Positions 1-6,244 of a stretch of 6,244 nucleotides of DNA are shown here, one piece after another. Location of the stretch: contig CAMBOZ010000071.1 in assembly GCA_945869505.1 (NCBI GenBank), positions 1-6,244 of the forward strand, written 5' to 3'. The translations under genes were made by a program, and so were the position numbers. The notes under the pieces were generated by a model that was not told the origin of the DNA, searched no databases, and worked only from the letters and a program-made list of their open reading frames with translations. The stretch comes from Bifidobacterium breve. Its GTDB lineage: Bacteria; Actinomycetota; Actinomycetes; Nanopelagicales; Nanopelagicaceae. Positions within the stretch are counted from its first letter, which is position 1. The number at the start of each line of letters is the position of its first letter.

Positions 1-1707
1 CTCTTCTGGTCTCCCGCAAAAGAGGCAACGGTTCCTAATTTGGTGGGCAAAGAAAAGTTAGAAAGCGCCAATCAAGTCTCGCTATTGGCCGCATATGGCA
101 CTGCACCAATTGCCGCGCTCTTATTCTCATTCCTAACCTTGTTTACAAACGCAATCGAATCGCTTTTCCCATTTTCCATCGGCGGCTCAATTGAGATTGC
201 ACTCTACGTAAACGCCGCCAGCTTTGCCTTTGCCGCAATCACAATCTGGGGACTCAAAGAAATTCCTAAGGGCGCCGCGGCAAAGAAAACAAAGAACGAA
301 GGCTTCTTAAAGTCTCTTCACGACGGCTGGAAAGCAGTTAGCCAAACCAAGATCGTGCGCGGACTTGTCGTCGGAATGATTGGCGCTTTCTTTGCAGCGG
401 GCGCTGTTATCGGACTTGCGCGCACATTCGTTGGAGATCTCGGCGGCGGCGACGCCGCATATGGCGTTCTATTCGGTGCAGTCTTTACCGGTCTTGCGAT
501 CGGTATTGCATTTGGCCCAAAGATATTTGCACAATTCTCGCGCCGACGTTTATTCGGCGCTTCCCTTACAACTGCCGGCTTCTTCCTGGTTCTGCTCGCA
601 CTGATTCCAAACCTTGTTATGGCCGTCTTCACAGTGATTTTACTTGGCGCATTTAGCGGAATCACTTGGGTTACCGGCTTCACGATGCTGGGCATGGAAG
701 TACAGGATGAAGTACGCGGTCGCACCTTCGCCTTCGTGCAGTCGCTAATCCGAATTACTTTGGTTGCCGTCTTAGCCGTTGCCCCCATCGCCGCCGCAGC
801 CTTCGGTGTTCGCACATACGAATTTGAAAACAGCAGCATCGACTTTAACGGTGCACAAGTCACCATCCTTATTGCAGGTGTTATCGCAGCGATTATCGGC
901 GCCATCTCTTATCACCAGATGAAAGATCGCCCCAATGTTTCGTTATGGTCTGATATTTCAAATGCTATTAAGGGCGAACTCGGCGGCATTACAGGTGCGC
1001 CAAGCAAAGGAACCTTCATCGCATTTGAAGGTGGCGAAGGCACTGGCAAGTCAACGCAATCAAAGATGCTTAAGAAATGGCTAGAAGAACGCGGTGAAGT
1101 TGTTGTTCTATCGCGCGAACCCGGCGGAACAGATTTAGGTCAAGGTTTGCGTAAGATTTTACTTGGCCATGAAACAGGAGAAATAAGCCCGCGCGCCGAA
1201 GCACTTCTATATGCCGCAGACCGCGCTCACCATGTTTTCTCAGTCATTCGCCCCGCACTTGCAAATGGCGAGGTTGTAATTTCAGATCGTTACTTTGATT
1301 CATCAATTGCCTATCAAGGTGCTGGTCGCGTTTTATCGCCAGGTGAAGTCGCCCGTATTTCGCGATGGGCAACCGAATCACTTTTTCCAACGCTAACAAT
1401 TGTTATCGACTTGCCTGCCGAAGTTGGCATAGGTCGTCTAAAAAACCGCGATCGTCTGGAAGCTGAACCAGTTGCTTTTCACGAGCGCGTGCGCCAAGAG
1501 TTCTTGCAGATTGCCCGTCTTGATCCAGAGCGTTATTTAGTTGTCGATGGCCGCAAAGAAATTGATGAAATCCACACCGAAATTGTTAATCGCGTTGCTA
1601 CCTTGCCAGCGATCTCGCACGAGATAAAAGAGCCAAAAGAAAAGCTAAAGAAAACTATAAAGCGCTCAATTAAAAAACCAGTCAAGAAGAGCGCTAAAAA
1701 GAAATGA
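1..1707 (+). CDS. tmk: MFS-type membrane domain fused to thymidylate kinase (dTMP kinase), 5' partial
   Basis: The frame is open from base 1, so the gene begins outside the window; a TTG at 40 lies inside the transporter part and is not a credible start. Counting residues from base 1, about eight hydrophobic segments are visible (near 26-48, 64-86, 118-140, 152-172, 183-203, 204-226, 244-270 and 287-308). This fits TM5-TM12 of a 12-helix major facilitator fold, so roughly four helices are missing. A short linker leads to a complete cytosolic thymidylate kinase (about 337-545), which phosphorylates dTMP to dTDP. Its marks are the P-loop EGGEGTGKST (343-352), REPGGT, the DRY-x-DSSIAYQG-x-GR segment starting at nt 1285, and the LID-like RDRLEAEP near nt 1447. 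The last 28 residues hold 13 Lys and 1 Arg. MFS-Tmk fusions are known in Actinobacteria; what the membrane part carries, if anything, is unknown. The stop overlaps the holB start (ATGA). The kinase call is very secure; the transport function is not. Confidence 0.95.
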   Translation, partial: LFWSPAKEATVPNLVGKEKLESANQVSLLAAYGTAPIAALLFSFLTLFTNAIESLFPFSIGGSIEIALYVNAASFAFAAITIWGLKEIPKGAAAKKTKNEGFLKSLHDGWKAVSQTKIVRGLVVGMIGAFFAAGAVIGLARTFVGDLGGGDAAYGVLFGAVFTGLAIGIAFGPKIFAQFSRRRLFGASLTTAGFFLVLLALIPNLVMAVFTVILLGAFSGITWVTGFTMLGMEVQDEVRGRTFAFVQSLIRITLVAVLAVAPIAAAAFGVRTYEFENSSIDFNGAQVTILIAGVIAAIIGAISYHQMKDRPNVSLWSDISNAIKGELGGITGAPSKGTFIAFEGGEGTGKSTQSKMLKKWLEERGEVVVLSREPGGTDLGQGLRKILLGHETGEISPRAEALLYAADRAHHVFSVIRPALANGEVVISDRYFDSSIAYQGAGRVLSPGEVARISRWATESLFPTLTIVIDLPAEVGIGRLKNRDRLEAEPVAFHERVRQEFLQIARLDPERYLVVDGRKEIDEIHTEIVNRVATLPAISHEIKEPKEKLKKTIKRSIKKPVKKSAKKK

Positions 1708-2861
1708 CCTCAGCATCTGTCTTTGACCAACTAGTTGGTCAATCCCACATAACCGAGATCCTGCAAGGCGCAGTCACCGCAGCTCGCAGCGGCGAAGAGT
1801 CACAAGAAATGACTCATGCTTGGATCTTCACTGGCCCACCAGGCAGTGGCCGCTCATTTGCAGCTGTTGCATTCGCAGCAGCCCTTATCTGCCCACAAGG
1901 GGGCTGTGGTACCTGTCAGGCCTGCCATAGCGCTCAAACCTCGGGCCATCCTGACGTAGAGATCATCCGCACCGAGGGCTTGTCCATCAAGATTGATGAG
2001 ATCCGCGAGCTACTGACCCGCACATCCTGGGCACCTTCCATGGGCGGCTGGCGCGTGGTCGTTATGGAAGATGCCGACCGCATGACTGAATCGGCAGCCA
2101 ACGCCCTTCTTAAAGCAATCGAAGAACCCGGCGCTCGCACCGTTTGGTTGCTCTGCGCTCCAACGTTGCACGACATCTTGCCGACAATTCGCTCGCGCTG
2201 TCGCCACCTGCAATTGCGCACGCCGTCAACTCAAGATGTCACAGCCGTTCTAGAAAAGCGCGATGGCATCTCACCAGCCATGGCAGATTTCGCAGCCCGC
2301 GTTTCACAGGGGCACATCGGCCGTGCCCGCTACATCGCAACCAACGAACACGTGCGCAGCAATCGCGCCCAAGTAATGAAGTTGCCTCTGCAACTTTCCT
2401 CCATTGCCACAGCATTCACAGCCGCGCAAACTCTCGTTGATCTTGCAACGCAAGAAGCAAACGCGGCAAGTGAGCAAAGAGATGAGAAAGAGACTGCAGC
2501 GTTGGCTGAGGCATATGGCAAAGGCGCAACCGGACGCGGCATGGCAACCGGTGGATCAAAGGCAATCAAAGAACTTGAGAAAGAACAGAAATCGCGCGCC
2601 ACCCGCATGGTGCGCGATTCACTAGATGGAGCACTTCTAGATATCGCAACTTTCTATCGCGATGTGATGTTGGTGCAATCGAGTGCCACAGATTCGATTA
2701 TTAATATCGATATGATTGATGAAATAACCACCTATGCGCATAAAACCCCTGCCCATGCGACGGTGAAGAAGATCAATGCCATCATGGAAGCGCGGAGTAA
2801 CTTGAGCCACAATGCAGCACCACTTTTGACCATCGAAGCTTTGATGTGTCGTTTGGCCTGA
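1704..2861 (+). CDS. holB: DNA polymerase III subunit delta' (clamp-loader subunit)
   Basis: Encodes the delta-prime subunit of the gamma/tau clamp-loader complex, which loads the sliding clamp onto primed DNA during replication. The 385-residue protein opens with VGQ-x-HI, typical of AAA+ clamp-loader subunits. It has a P-loop-like GPPGSGRS (44-51) with Arg50 where ATP-binding subunits carry Lys. A four-Cys zinc module follows (C63, C68, C71, C74) and then HPD (82-84). The Walker-B-like segment is EDADRM (122-127), followed by the NALLKAIEEP helix and an SRC motif (164-166). The altered P-loop fits the family view that delta-prime is a non-hydrolysing, structural subunit. The C-terminal half has a charged, Gly-containing stretch ending in KELEKEQKSRATR and then ALLDIATFYRDVM, a pattern I associate with actinobacterial delta-prime. 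The ATG start lies in the ATGA overlap with the kinase gene and has no strong Shine-Dalgarno, so translational coupling is likely. Confidence 0.95.
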   Translation: MTSASVFDQLVGQSHITEILQGAVTAARSGEESQEMTHAWIFTGPPGSGRSFAAVAFAAALICPQGGCGTCQACHSAQTSGHPDVEIIRTEGLSIKIDEIRELLTRTSWAPSMGGWRVVVMEDADRMTESAANALLKAIEEPGARTVWLLCAPTLHDILPTIRSRCRHLQLRTPSTQDVTAVLEKRDGISPAMADFAARVSQGHIGRARYIATNEHVRSNRAQVMKLPLQLSSIATAFTAAQTLVDLATQEANAASEQRDEKETAALAEAYGKGATGRGMATGGSKAIKELEKEQKSRATRMVRDSLDGALLDIATFYRDVMLVQSSATDSIINIDMIDEITTYAHKTPAHATVKKINAIMEARSNLSHNAAPLLTIEALMCRLA

Positions 2862-4411
2862 TGAATCTTTTCAAAACTATTTGGCCCAAGAACCGCGCTC
2901 GCAAAGTAAGCGCAGTCTTTGTTGCCCTCTCACTATTTGCTTTAACAGGGTGTTCTTCAAAAGTTGCTATCGAAAAACCACTATCTGATCTAGCCGCATA
3001 TGAAAACCAGATACTCGATTGGTCTACTTGCTATGAAGAATTCGACTGCACCGACCTGCGCGTGCCAATTAATTATGCTGACTTAACAGTTGGCACATTT
3101 AAAATCGCAGTTCTGCGCTATAAAGCCCAAGATCAAGCAAAGCGAATCGGCTCTCTAATTGTTAACCCCGGCGGTCCCGGCGGCTCTGGTGTTGATTACG
3201 CCTACAACGCCGAATACGTCTTTGATCCTGATGTCTTAGATCGCTATGACATTGTTGGCTTTGACCCACGCGGTGTTAACCGCAGCGCTCCAATCGAATG
3301 TTTAACCGATGAAGAAACCGATGCCAGTTACGCATCAGATGCCAAGCCAGATACCGAAGCCGAGCTGGAACAAGCTCTGGCAGACTCCAAAGACTTCATT
3401 AACAAATGTGAAAACGCCAACGAATTTTTAAATCATTACTCAACCGCTGAAGCAGCCCGCGATATGGACATCCTGCGCGCAGCACTTGGCGATAAGAAAC
3501 TGAACTTCTTTGGCAAGTCATATGGCACCTACCTTGGCACTCTCTATGCGCAATTCTTCCCCGAAAAAGTCGGCCGCATGGTGCTAGACGGTGCCCTTGA
3601 TCCAAATATTTCAATCCTGCAACAAAGTGTTTCTCAAGCGAAAGGTTTTGATGAGGCCTTAGATGCCTTCTTAGCCGATTGTGCAAAACAAGATGATTGT
3701 CCACTTCCAAAAAACAAAGAAGAAGCAACTGCCAAGATAATTGCACTGTTTGCATCTTCTGCAACCACACCTTTGCCACGTAAAGCAAAAGTTAAAAATG
3801 ACGAACGCACGGCAACTGAATCTTTAATTGTTCTGGGCACAGCATCAGCGCTTTATGATGATGTTGAAGGTTGGCCAAAACTTCGCACCGCATTCCTGCA
3901 AGGCCAACAAGGCTATGGCGACACATTCTTAGACTTAGCCGATCAATACACCGGCAGATCATCTGATGGCACTTACATGTCGAACGAACTAGATTCCGGC
4001 GCCATCATCGACTGTCTTGATTGGCCTGACACCCGCAGTATTGAAAAAACAAAAGCTGACGTCAAAAGCTTCACCGATGCAGCCCCGGTCTTTGGCCCAT
4101 ACCTTGCCTACACAAATATCGCCTGCAAATACTTAACCCCGCCAACCAAAGACAAATTGACTCGTTCAACAAACAAGATAACTTCAATTAAAACTGCACC
4201 CATAATCGTCATCGGCACAACCCGTGACCCCGCAACCCCTTACGACTGGGCAGTCGGCCTCCATAAAATTTTCAACACATCCACACTTATTTCACTCGAT
4301 GCCGATGGCCACACTGGACAGGGGCGCGGAAGCGCCTGTGTCGATGATGCAGTCGATCTTTATTTGCTACAGGGTAAAACCCCGAAGAAAAACTTAACCT
4401 GCACCCTTTAA
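2861..4411 (+). CDS. Secreted lipoprotein alpha/beta hydrolase, TAP-like (tripeptidyl aminopeptidase, S33-type) peptidase
   Basis: Probably an exported, membrane-anchored serine peptidase that removes short peptides from N-termini; the exact substrate is not shown. From ATG 2861 the protein has 516 residues. It starts with a basic n-region, a hydrophobic core and the lipobox LTGC, giving Cys31 as the likely lipidated residue. Family marks in order are a Cys pair near the mature N-terminus (WSTC...FDC), NPGGPGGSG (102-110, oxyanion region), GFDPRG (133-138), the nucleophile elbow GKSYG with Ser220, and near the C-terminus TRDPATP with Asp456 and DGHTG with His484, forming the expected triad. 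Several further Cys residues suit an extracytoplasmic disulfide-bonded fold. A GTG at 2846 would add five residues, but ATG 2861 gives a cleaner signal peptide and a TGATG overlap with holB. I recall hydrolases of this kind beside holB in other Actinobacteria such as Streptomyces, but could not check it. The family call is strong; tripeptidyl specificity is inference. Confidence 0.9.
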   Translation: MNLFKTIWPKNRARKVSAVFVALSLFALTGCSSKVAIEKPLSDLAAYENQILDWSTCYEEFDCTDLRVPINYADLTVGTFKIAVLRYKAQDQAKRIGSLIVNPGGPGGSGVDYAYNAEYVFDPDVLDRYDIVGFDPRGVNRSAPIECLTDEETDASYASDAKPDTEAELEQALADSKDFINKCENANEFLNHYSTAEAARDMDILRAALGDKKLNFFGKSYGTYLGTLYAQFFPEKVGRMVLDGALDPNISILQQSVSQAKGFDEALDAFLADCAKQDDCPLPKNKEEATAKIIALFASSATTPLPRKAKVKNDERTATESLIVLGTASALYDDVEGWPKLRTAFLQGQQGYGDTFLDLADQYTGRSSDGTYMSNELDSGAIIDCLDWPDTRSIEKTKADVKSFTDAAPVFGPYLAYTNIACKYLTPPTKDKLTRSTNKITSIKTAPIIVIGTTRDPATPYDWAVGLHKIFNTSTLISLDADGHTGQGRGSACVDDAVDLYLLQGKTPKKNLTCTL

Positions 4412-4423
4412 CCTCACATAAAT

Positions 4424-4450
4424 TTGGTAAAGACCACCCCTTTCTATGGT
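4424..4450 (+). promoter_or_regulatory. Weak promoter-like pair ahead of the VOC gene
   Basis: TTGGTA (4424-4429) and TATGGT (4445-4450) resemble -35 and -10 hexamers with a 15-nt spacer, shorter than the usual 17. If used, transcription would begin near 4457, after the ATG at 4446 and about seven bases before the ATG at 4464. That would favour 4464 as a near-leaderless start. The match is weak, and read-through from the upstream operon explains expression equally well. Confidence 0.2.
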
Positions 4451-5108
4451 GCAAAATAACTCCATGCGCTTAGACCATGTCTCATATGTAACTTCCCATG
4501 ATCAACTAGCCGACACCGTGCAACGCCTGGGCTCTCGCCTAGGTACAACATTTGTTGATGGCGGCATCCACCCACGTTTTGGTACACGTAACTTCACCGC
4601 ACCACTTCTTGATGGGAAGTACATCGAAGTTGTTTGCCCGCTAGATCACCCAGCGACAGAGCAAACACCTTGGGGCAAAGCTGTTTCAAAGAAAGCACAA
4701 GAAGGTGGCGGCTGGCTTACTTGGGTATTTAGTACCGAAGATATTTCACCTATCGAAGAAAAGTTTGGACGCAAGGCTGTGGAAGGCCACCGTACTCGAC
4801 CAGATGGAACAGATCTTAAATGGAAGCAAATCGGCGTTAAAGAAATTACAGATTCAAGAGAATTACCATTCTTTATCGAATGGTTAACTGAAGATCATCC
4901 TTCAAAAGATGGCTCAACCGTTTCTAAGATTGAAAAAATTGTTATTTCAGATAAAGATCAGCTTTCAGATTCATGGTTTAAAACTGAAATCCTCGGGGCT
5001 CTTGCGAACGTTTCAATCGATTGGGTCGATCCTTCAAGCCAAGACGGCGAAACTGGAATAGTTTCCGTTCATTTGAGTACTCCAAACGGCTCGGTTGTCT
5101 TGGATTGA
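4446..5108 (+). CDS. Glyoxalase-like (VOC superfamily) domain protein, function unknown
   Basis: A 220-residue soluble protein (214 if the in-frame ATG at 4464 is used) that resembles the Glyoxalase_3-like branch of the vicinal oxygen chelate fold. The N-terminal module has LDHVSYV with His11, then GGIHPRFGTRN (39-49), a family-typical segment, and KYIEVV with Glu61. A second half contains His115 and PFFIEW with Glu145 and ends in a beta-rich stretch. The His and Glu residues are candidate metal ligands, but I cannot assign which ones bind. The reaction is unknown; VOC proteins include isomerases, dioxygenases, lyases and resistance proteins. No signal peptide is seen, so it is likely cytoplasmic. 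It follows the lipoprotein gene by 34 nt with no obvious terminator between, so it may be the last gene of that operon. The start is uncertain: MRLDHV at 4464 matches where the family domain normally begins, and neither start has a convincing Shine-Dalgarno. Confidence 0.8.
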   Translation: MVQNNSMRLDHVSYVTSHDQLADTVQRLGSRLGTTFVDGGIHPRFGTRNFTAPLLDGKYIEVVCPLDHPATEQTPWGKAVSKKAQEGGGWLTWVFSTEDISPIEEKFGRKAVEGHRTRPDGTDLKWKQIGVKEITDSRELPFFIEWLTEDHPSKDGSTVSKIEKIVISDKDQLSDSWFKTEILGALANVSIDWVDPSSQDGETGIVSVHLSTPNGSVVLD

Positions 5109-5201
5109 GAACCCTGATCTAATTTTTAAAGCAGCGGATAACAAAATTCTTCGAAGCAATCCGGCTATCGGGAAATTACCAATAGATCTCAAACATATCT
5201 G

Positions 5202-5252
5202 GTTTACCTGGCTCAATTCGCTCCAACTGTTTACATAAACATTAAAGTAAAC
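5202..5252. repeat. Repeated hexamer GTTTAC / GTAAAC, possible operator
   Basis: GTTTAC occurs at 5202-5207 and 5229-5234, and its exact reverse complement GTAAAC at 5247-5252. The last two form an inverted repeat with a 12-nt spacer. The middle copy also begins a tighter imperfect palindrome, GTTTA-CA-TAAAC (5229-5240). The position just ahead of pseB suits a regulator-binding site, but hexamers recur by chance in AT-rich DNA and no regulator is identified. Confidence 0.3.
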
Positions 5253-5256
5253 TAAT
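5230..5256 (+). promoter_or_regulatory. Candidate promoter of pseB
   Basis: TTTACA (5230-5235) matches five of six bases of the -35 consensus. ACTAAT (5251-5256) matches four of six of the -10, with a 15-nt spacer that is shorter than ideal. The implied start near 5263 would leave a leader of about 20 nt containing the ribosome binding site. The inverted hexamers overlap this element, so a bound regulator could block it. Confidence 0.3.
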
Positions 5257-5274
5257 CCCAGCCCAGTAGATTCC

Positions 5275-5279
5275 GAGGA
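5275..5279 (+). promoter_or_regulatory. Shine-Dalgarno site of pseB
   Basis: GAGGA sits three bases before ATG 5283. It is the clearest ribosome binding site in the window, although the spacing is short. It supports ATG 5283 as the start, which also puts the Rossmann motif at the usual distance from the N-terminus. The upstream overlapping genes have no comparable site. Confidence 0.6.
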
Positions 5280-5282
5280 AAA

Positions 5283-6244
5283 ATGAACGACTTTAAAGAT
5301 GCTTCCATACTGATAACCGGAGGAACGGGGTCCCTTGGCAAAAGTTTGATAAAGACTCTTCTGGAAACCACCCAAGCTCGGAGAATCGCAATCTACTCCA
5401 GAGATGAATTGAAACAACTCGAACTTCGGGGATATTTCAACAATAATCCAAGACTCCGTTGGTTCCTAGGTGATATTCGCGATTTAGAAAGAATGAAGCG
5501 AGCAATGCATAGAGTTGATTTAGTGATCCATGCAGCAGCCTTAAAACAAGTAGATACCGGCGAATACAATCCAATGGAATTTATCAAAACCAATGTTTTA
5601 GGCAGCCAGAATGTAATTGAAGCAGCTATAGATTGCGGCGTAAAAAAAGTTGTGGCACTCTCCACTGACAAAGCCTCGTCACCTATAAACCTATATGGTG
5701 CAACCAAGTTAACAGCGGATAAATTGTTTGTGGCGGCAAACAATTACAGTAAGGGGTATGGAACCTCATTTTGTGTTGTTCGTTATGGAAATGTCATGGG
5801 TAGTCGAGGGTCGGTAATCCCTTTCTTCAAGAATTTATCCGCTGAGAATAAACCTCTCCCCATCACAGACTTTAGAATGACCCGTTTCTTAATTAGTCTT
5901 GAAGTGGCAACTCAGTTTGTACTTGATTCCTTCCAAATCATGCAAGGGGGAGAACTGTATGTGCCAAAAATTCCAAGTATTAGAATTACTGACCTAGCGA
6001 AGGCGGTTAGTTTTGACAGTGAATTAATCGAGATCGGGATTCGACCAGGCGAGAAACTTCACGAGGAAATGATCTCGAAAGAGGACTGTAGAAGATCACT
6101 GCAACTAACACCTTCAAGAATTGTGGTGTTACCAAACATAACGGAATATCCATTTACCATCCCCAATGGCACACCAGTAAGCTCCGACACGGCTTACGCT
6201 TCGGATACAAATGAGGAGTGGATGTCAATCGACGACCTCAAGAA
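5283..6244 (+). CDS. pseB: UDP-N-acetylglucosamine 4,6-dehydratase (inverting), PseB/FlaA1-like, 3' partial
   Basis: An extended short-chain dehydrogenase that, in this family, converts UDP-GlcNAc to the L-arabino 4-keto-6-deoxy sugar, the first step toward pseudaminic acid. The 320 visible residues are nearly the whole protein (family about 330); the frame is open at the window end. Motifs in order are the NAD(P)-binding TGGTGSLG (12-19), YSRDELKQ, GDIRD, HAAALKQV, and STDKA with Asp129 and Lys130. NLYGATK then supplies Tyr138 and Lys142, followed by RYGNVMGSRGSV, TDFRMTRF, YVPKIPSIRITDLA and GIRPGEKLHEEMIS. Asp-Lys-Tyr-Lys sit where FlaA1 has its catalytic residues. The PKIPS and RPGEKLHEEMIS segments favour PseB over the related CapE/FnlA dehydratases. 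Two positions look unusual: VDTGEY where I expect Pro after KQV, and MTRFL where Trp is common. AGA supplies 10 of 19 Arg codons, unlike the upstream genes. pseC and other glycan genes may follow outside the window. Confidence 0.92.
   Translation, partial: MNDFKDASILITGGTGSLGKSLIKTLLETTQARRIAIYSRDELKQLELRGYFNNNPRLRWFLGDIRDLERMKRAMHRVDLVIHAAALKQVDTGEYNPMEFIKTNVLGSQNVIEAAIDCGVKKVVALSTDKASSPINLYGATKLTADKLFVAANNYSKGYGTSFCVVRYGNVMGSRGSVIPFFKNLSAENKPLPITDFRMTRFLISLEVATQFVLDSFQIMQGGELYVPKIPSIRITDLAKAVSFDSELIEIGIRPGEKLHEEMISKEDCRRSLQLTPSRIVVLPNITEYPFTIPNGTPVSSDTAYASDTNEEWMSIDDLK

Larger units (their letters stand above)
5109..5282. other. Intergenic region between the VOC gene and pseB
   Basis: These 174 bases hold no credible coding frame. 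I found no tRNA and no GC-rich hairpin followed by a T-run, so no intrinsic terminator is supported. The right half is AT-rich and contains three GTTTAC/GTAAAC hexamers and a promoter-like element, followed by a Shine-Dalgarno for pseB. This is the only sizeable gap in the window and marks a change in gene character. Confidence 0.7.

Noticed and set aside
40..42. TTG as the start of the MFS-Tmk gene
   Set aside because: The frame is open upstream to base 1, and the preceding residues (FWSPAKEATVPN) fit a conserved MFS loop, so the gene is truncated by the window rather than starting here.
318..905. A 195-codon open frame on the minus strand
   Set aside because: It lies entirely antisense to the MFS domain. 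The product is rich in Ala, Pro, Arg and Thr with no recognisable domain, as expected from the complement of a hydrophobic GC-richer gene.
2846..2848. GTG as the start of the lipoprotein gene
   Set aside because: It adds only five residues before a good signal peptide. ATG 2861 forms the neat TGATG overlap and is the stronger start codon.
5140..5170. TTCGAAGC resembling a tRNA T-loop, possible tRNA remnant or att site at the island edge
   Set aside because: The flanking bases do not form the five-base T-stem, no acceptor stem or anticodon arm can be built, and no integrase gene is visible.
5109..5200. Search for an intrinsic terminator after the VOC gene
   Set aside because: Only short weak pairings (CCG/CGG around 5161-5172 and the TTCGAA palindrome) are present, and none is followed by a T-run.
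5034..5417. A 127-codon minus-strand frame crossing the VOC-pseB gap
   Set aside because: It is antisense to both flanking genes, shows no domain or ribosome binding site, and ends inside the VOC gene. It is a chance frame.
5393..5743. A 116-codon minus-strand frame
   Set aside because: It is fully antisense to conserved pseB motifs and has no family resemblance.

Overview
The window looks like a piece of a moderate-GC actinobacterial chromosome that passes from a conserved housekeeping block into what may be a surface-sugar locus. The actinobacterial reading rests on three things: an MFS-transporter/thymidylate-kinase fusion, a DNA polymerase III delta-prime subunit with an Arg in its P-loop and an actinobacterial-style C-terminal region, and a TAP-like alpha/beta-hydrolase lipoprotein following directly. 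The base composition, the small overlapping genes and the lysine-rich protein tail would suit a streamlined freshwater lineage such as the Nanopelagicales (acI). That placement is inference, and no marker gene in the window fixes it.

All genes are on the + strand. Positions 1-1707 hold the 3' part of the MFS-Tmk fusion, which is cut by the window start. Positions 1704-2861 hold holB, which overlaps the fusion gene by ATGA. Positions 2861-4411 hold a secreted lipoprotein peptidase of the tripeptidyl-aminopeptidase type, which overlaps holB by TGATG. After a 34-nt gap, 4446-5108 encode a glyoxalase/VOC-fold protein of unknown substrate. Positions 5109-5282 are non-coding and contain repeated GTTTAC/GTAAAC hexamers and a possible promoter. 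From 5283 to the window end runs pseB, a UDP-GlcNAc 4,6-dehydratase (inverting), cut just before its stop codon.

The first three genes are very likely one translationally coupled operon. Tmk makes dTDP for DNA synthesis and HolB is part of the clamp loader, so both serve replication. The lipoprotein is probably a cell-envelope peptidase whose link to replication is positional only. The VOC gene may be read through from the same operon or from its own weak promoter. pseB differs from everything upstream: 10 of its 19 Arg codons are AGA, against at most one AGA in each upstream gene. It also has its own leader and Shine-Dalgarno sequence and belongs to a nonulosonic-acid/glycan pathway. The 5109-5282 gap is therefore a plausible boundary between core genome and an acquired glycan locus continuing beyond the window. 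I saw no RNA gene, insertion sequence, CRISPR array or convincing intrinsic terminator, and no clearly undescribed system. The most interesting points are the fusion with its lysine-rich tail and the junction into pseB.
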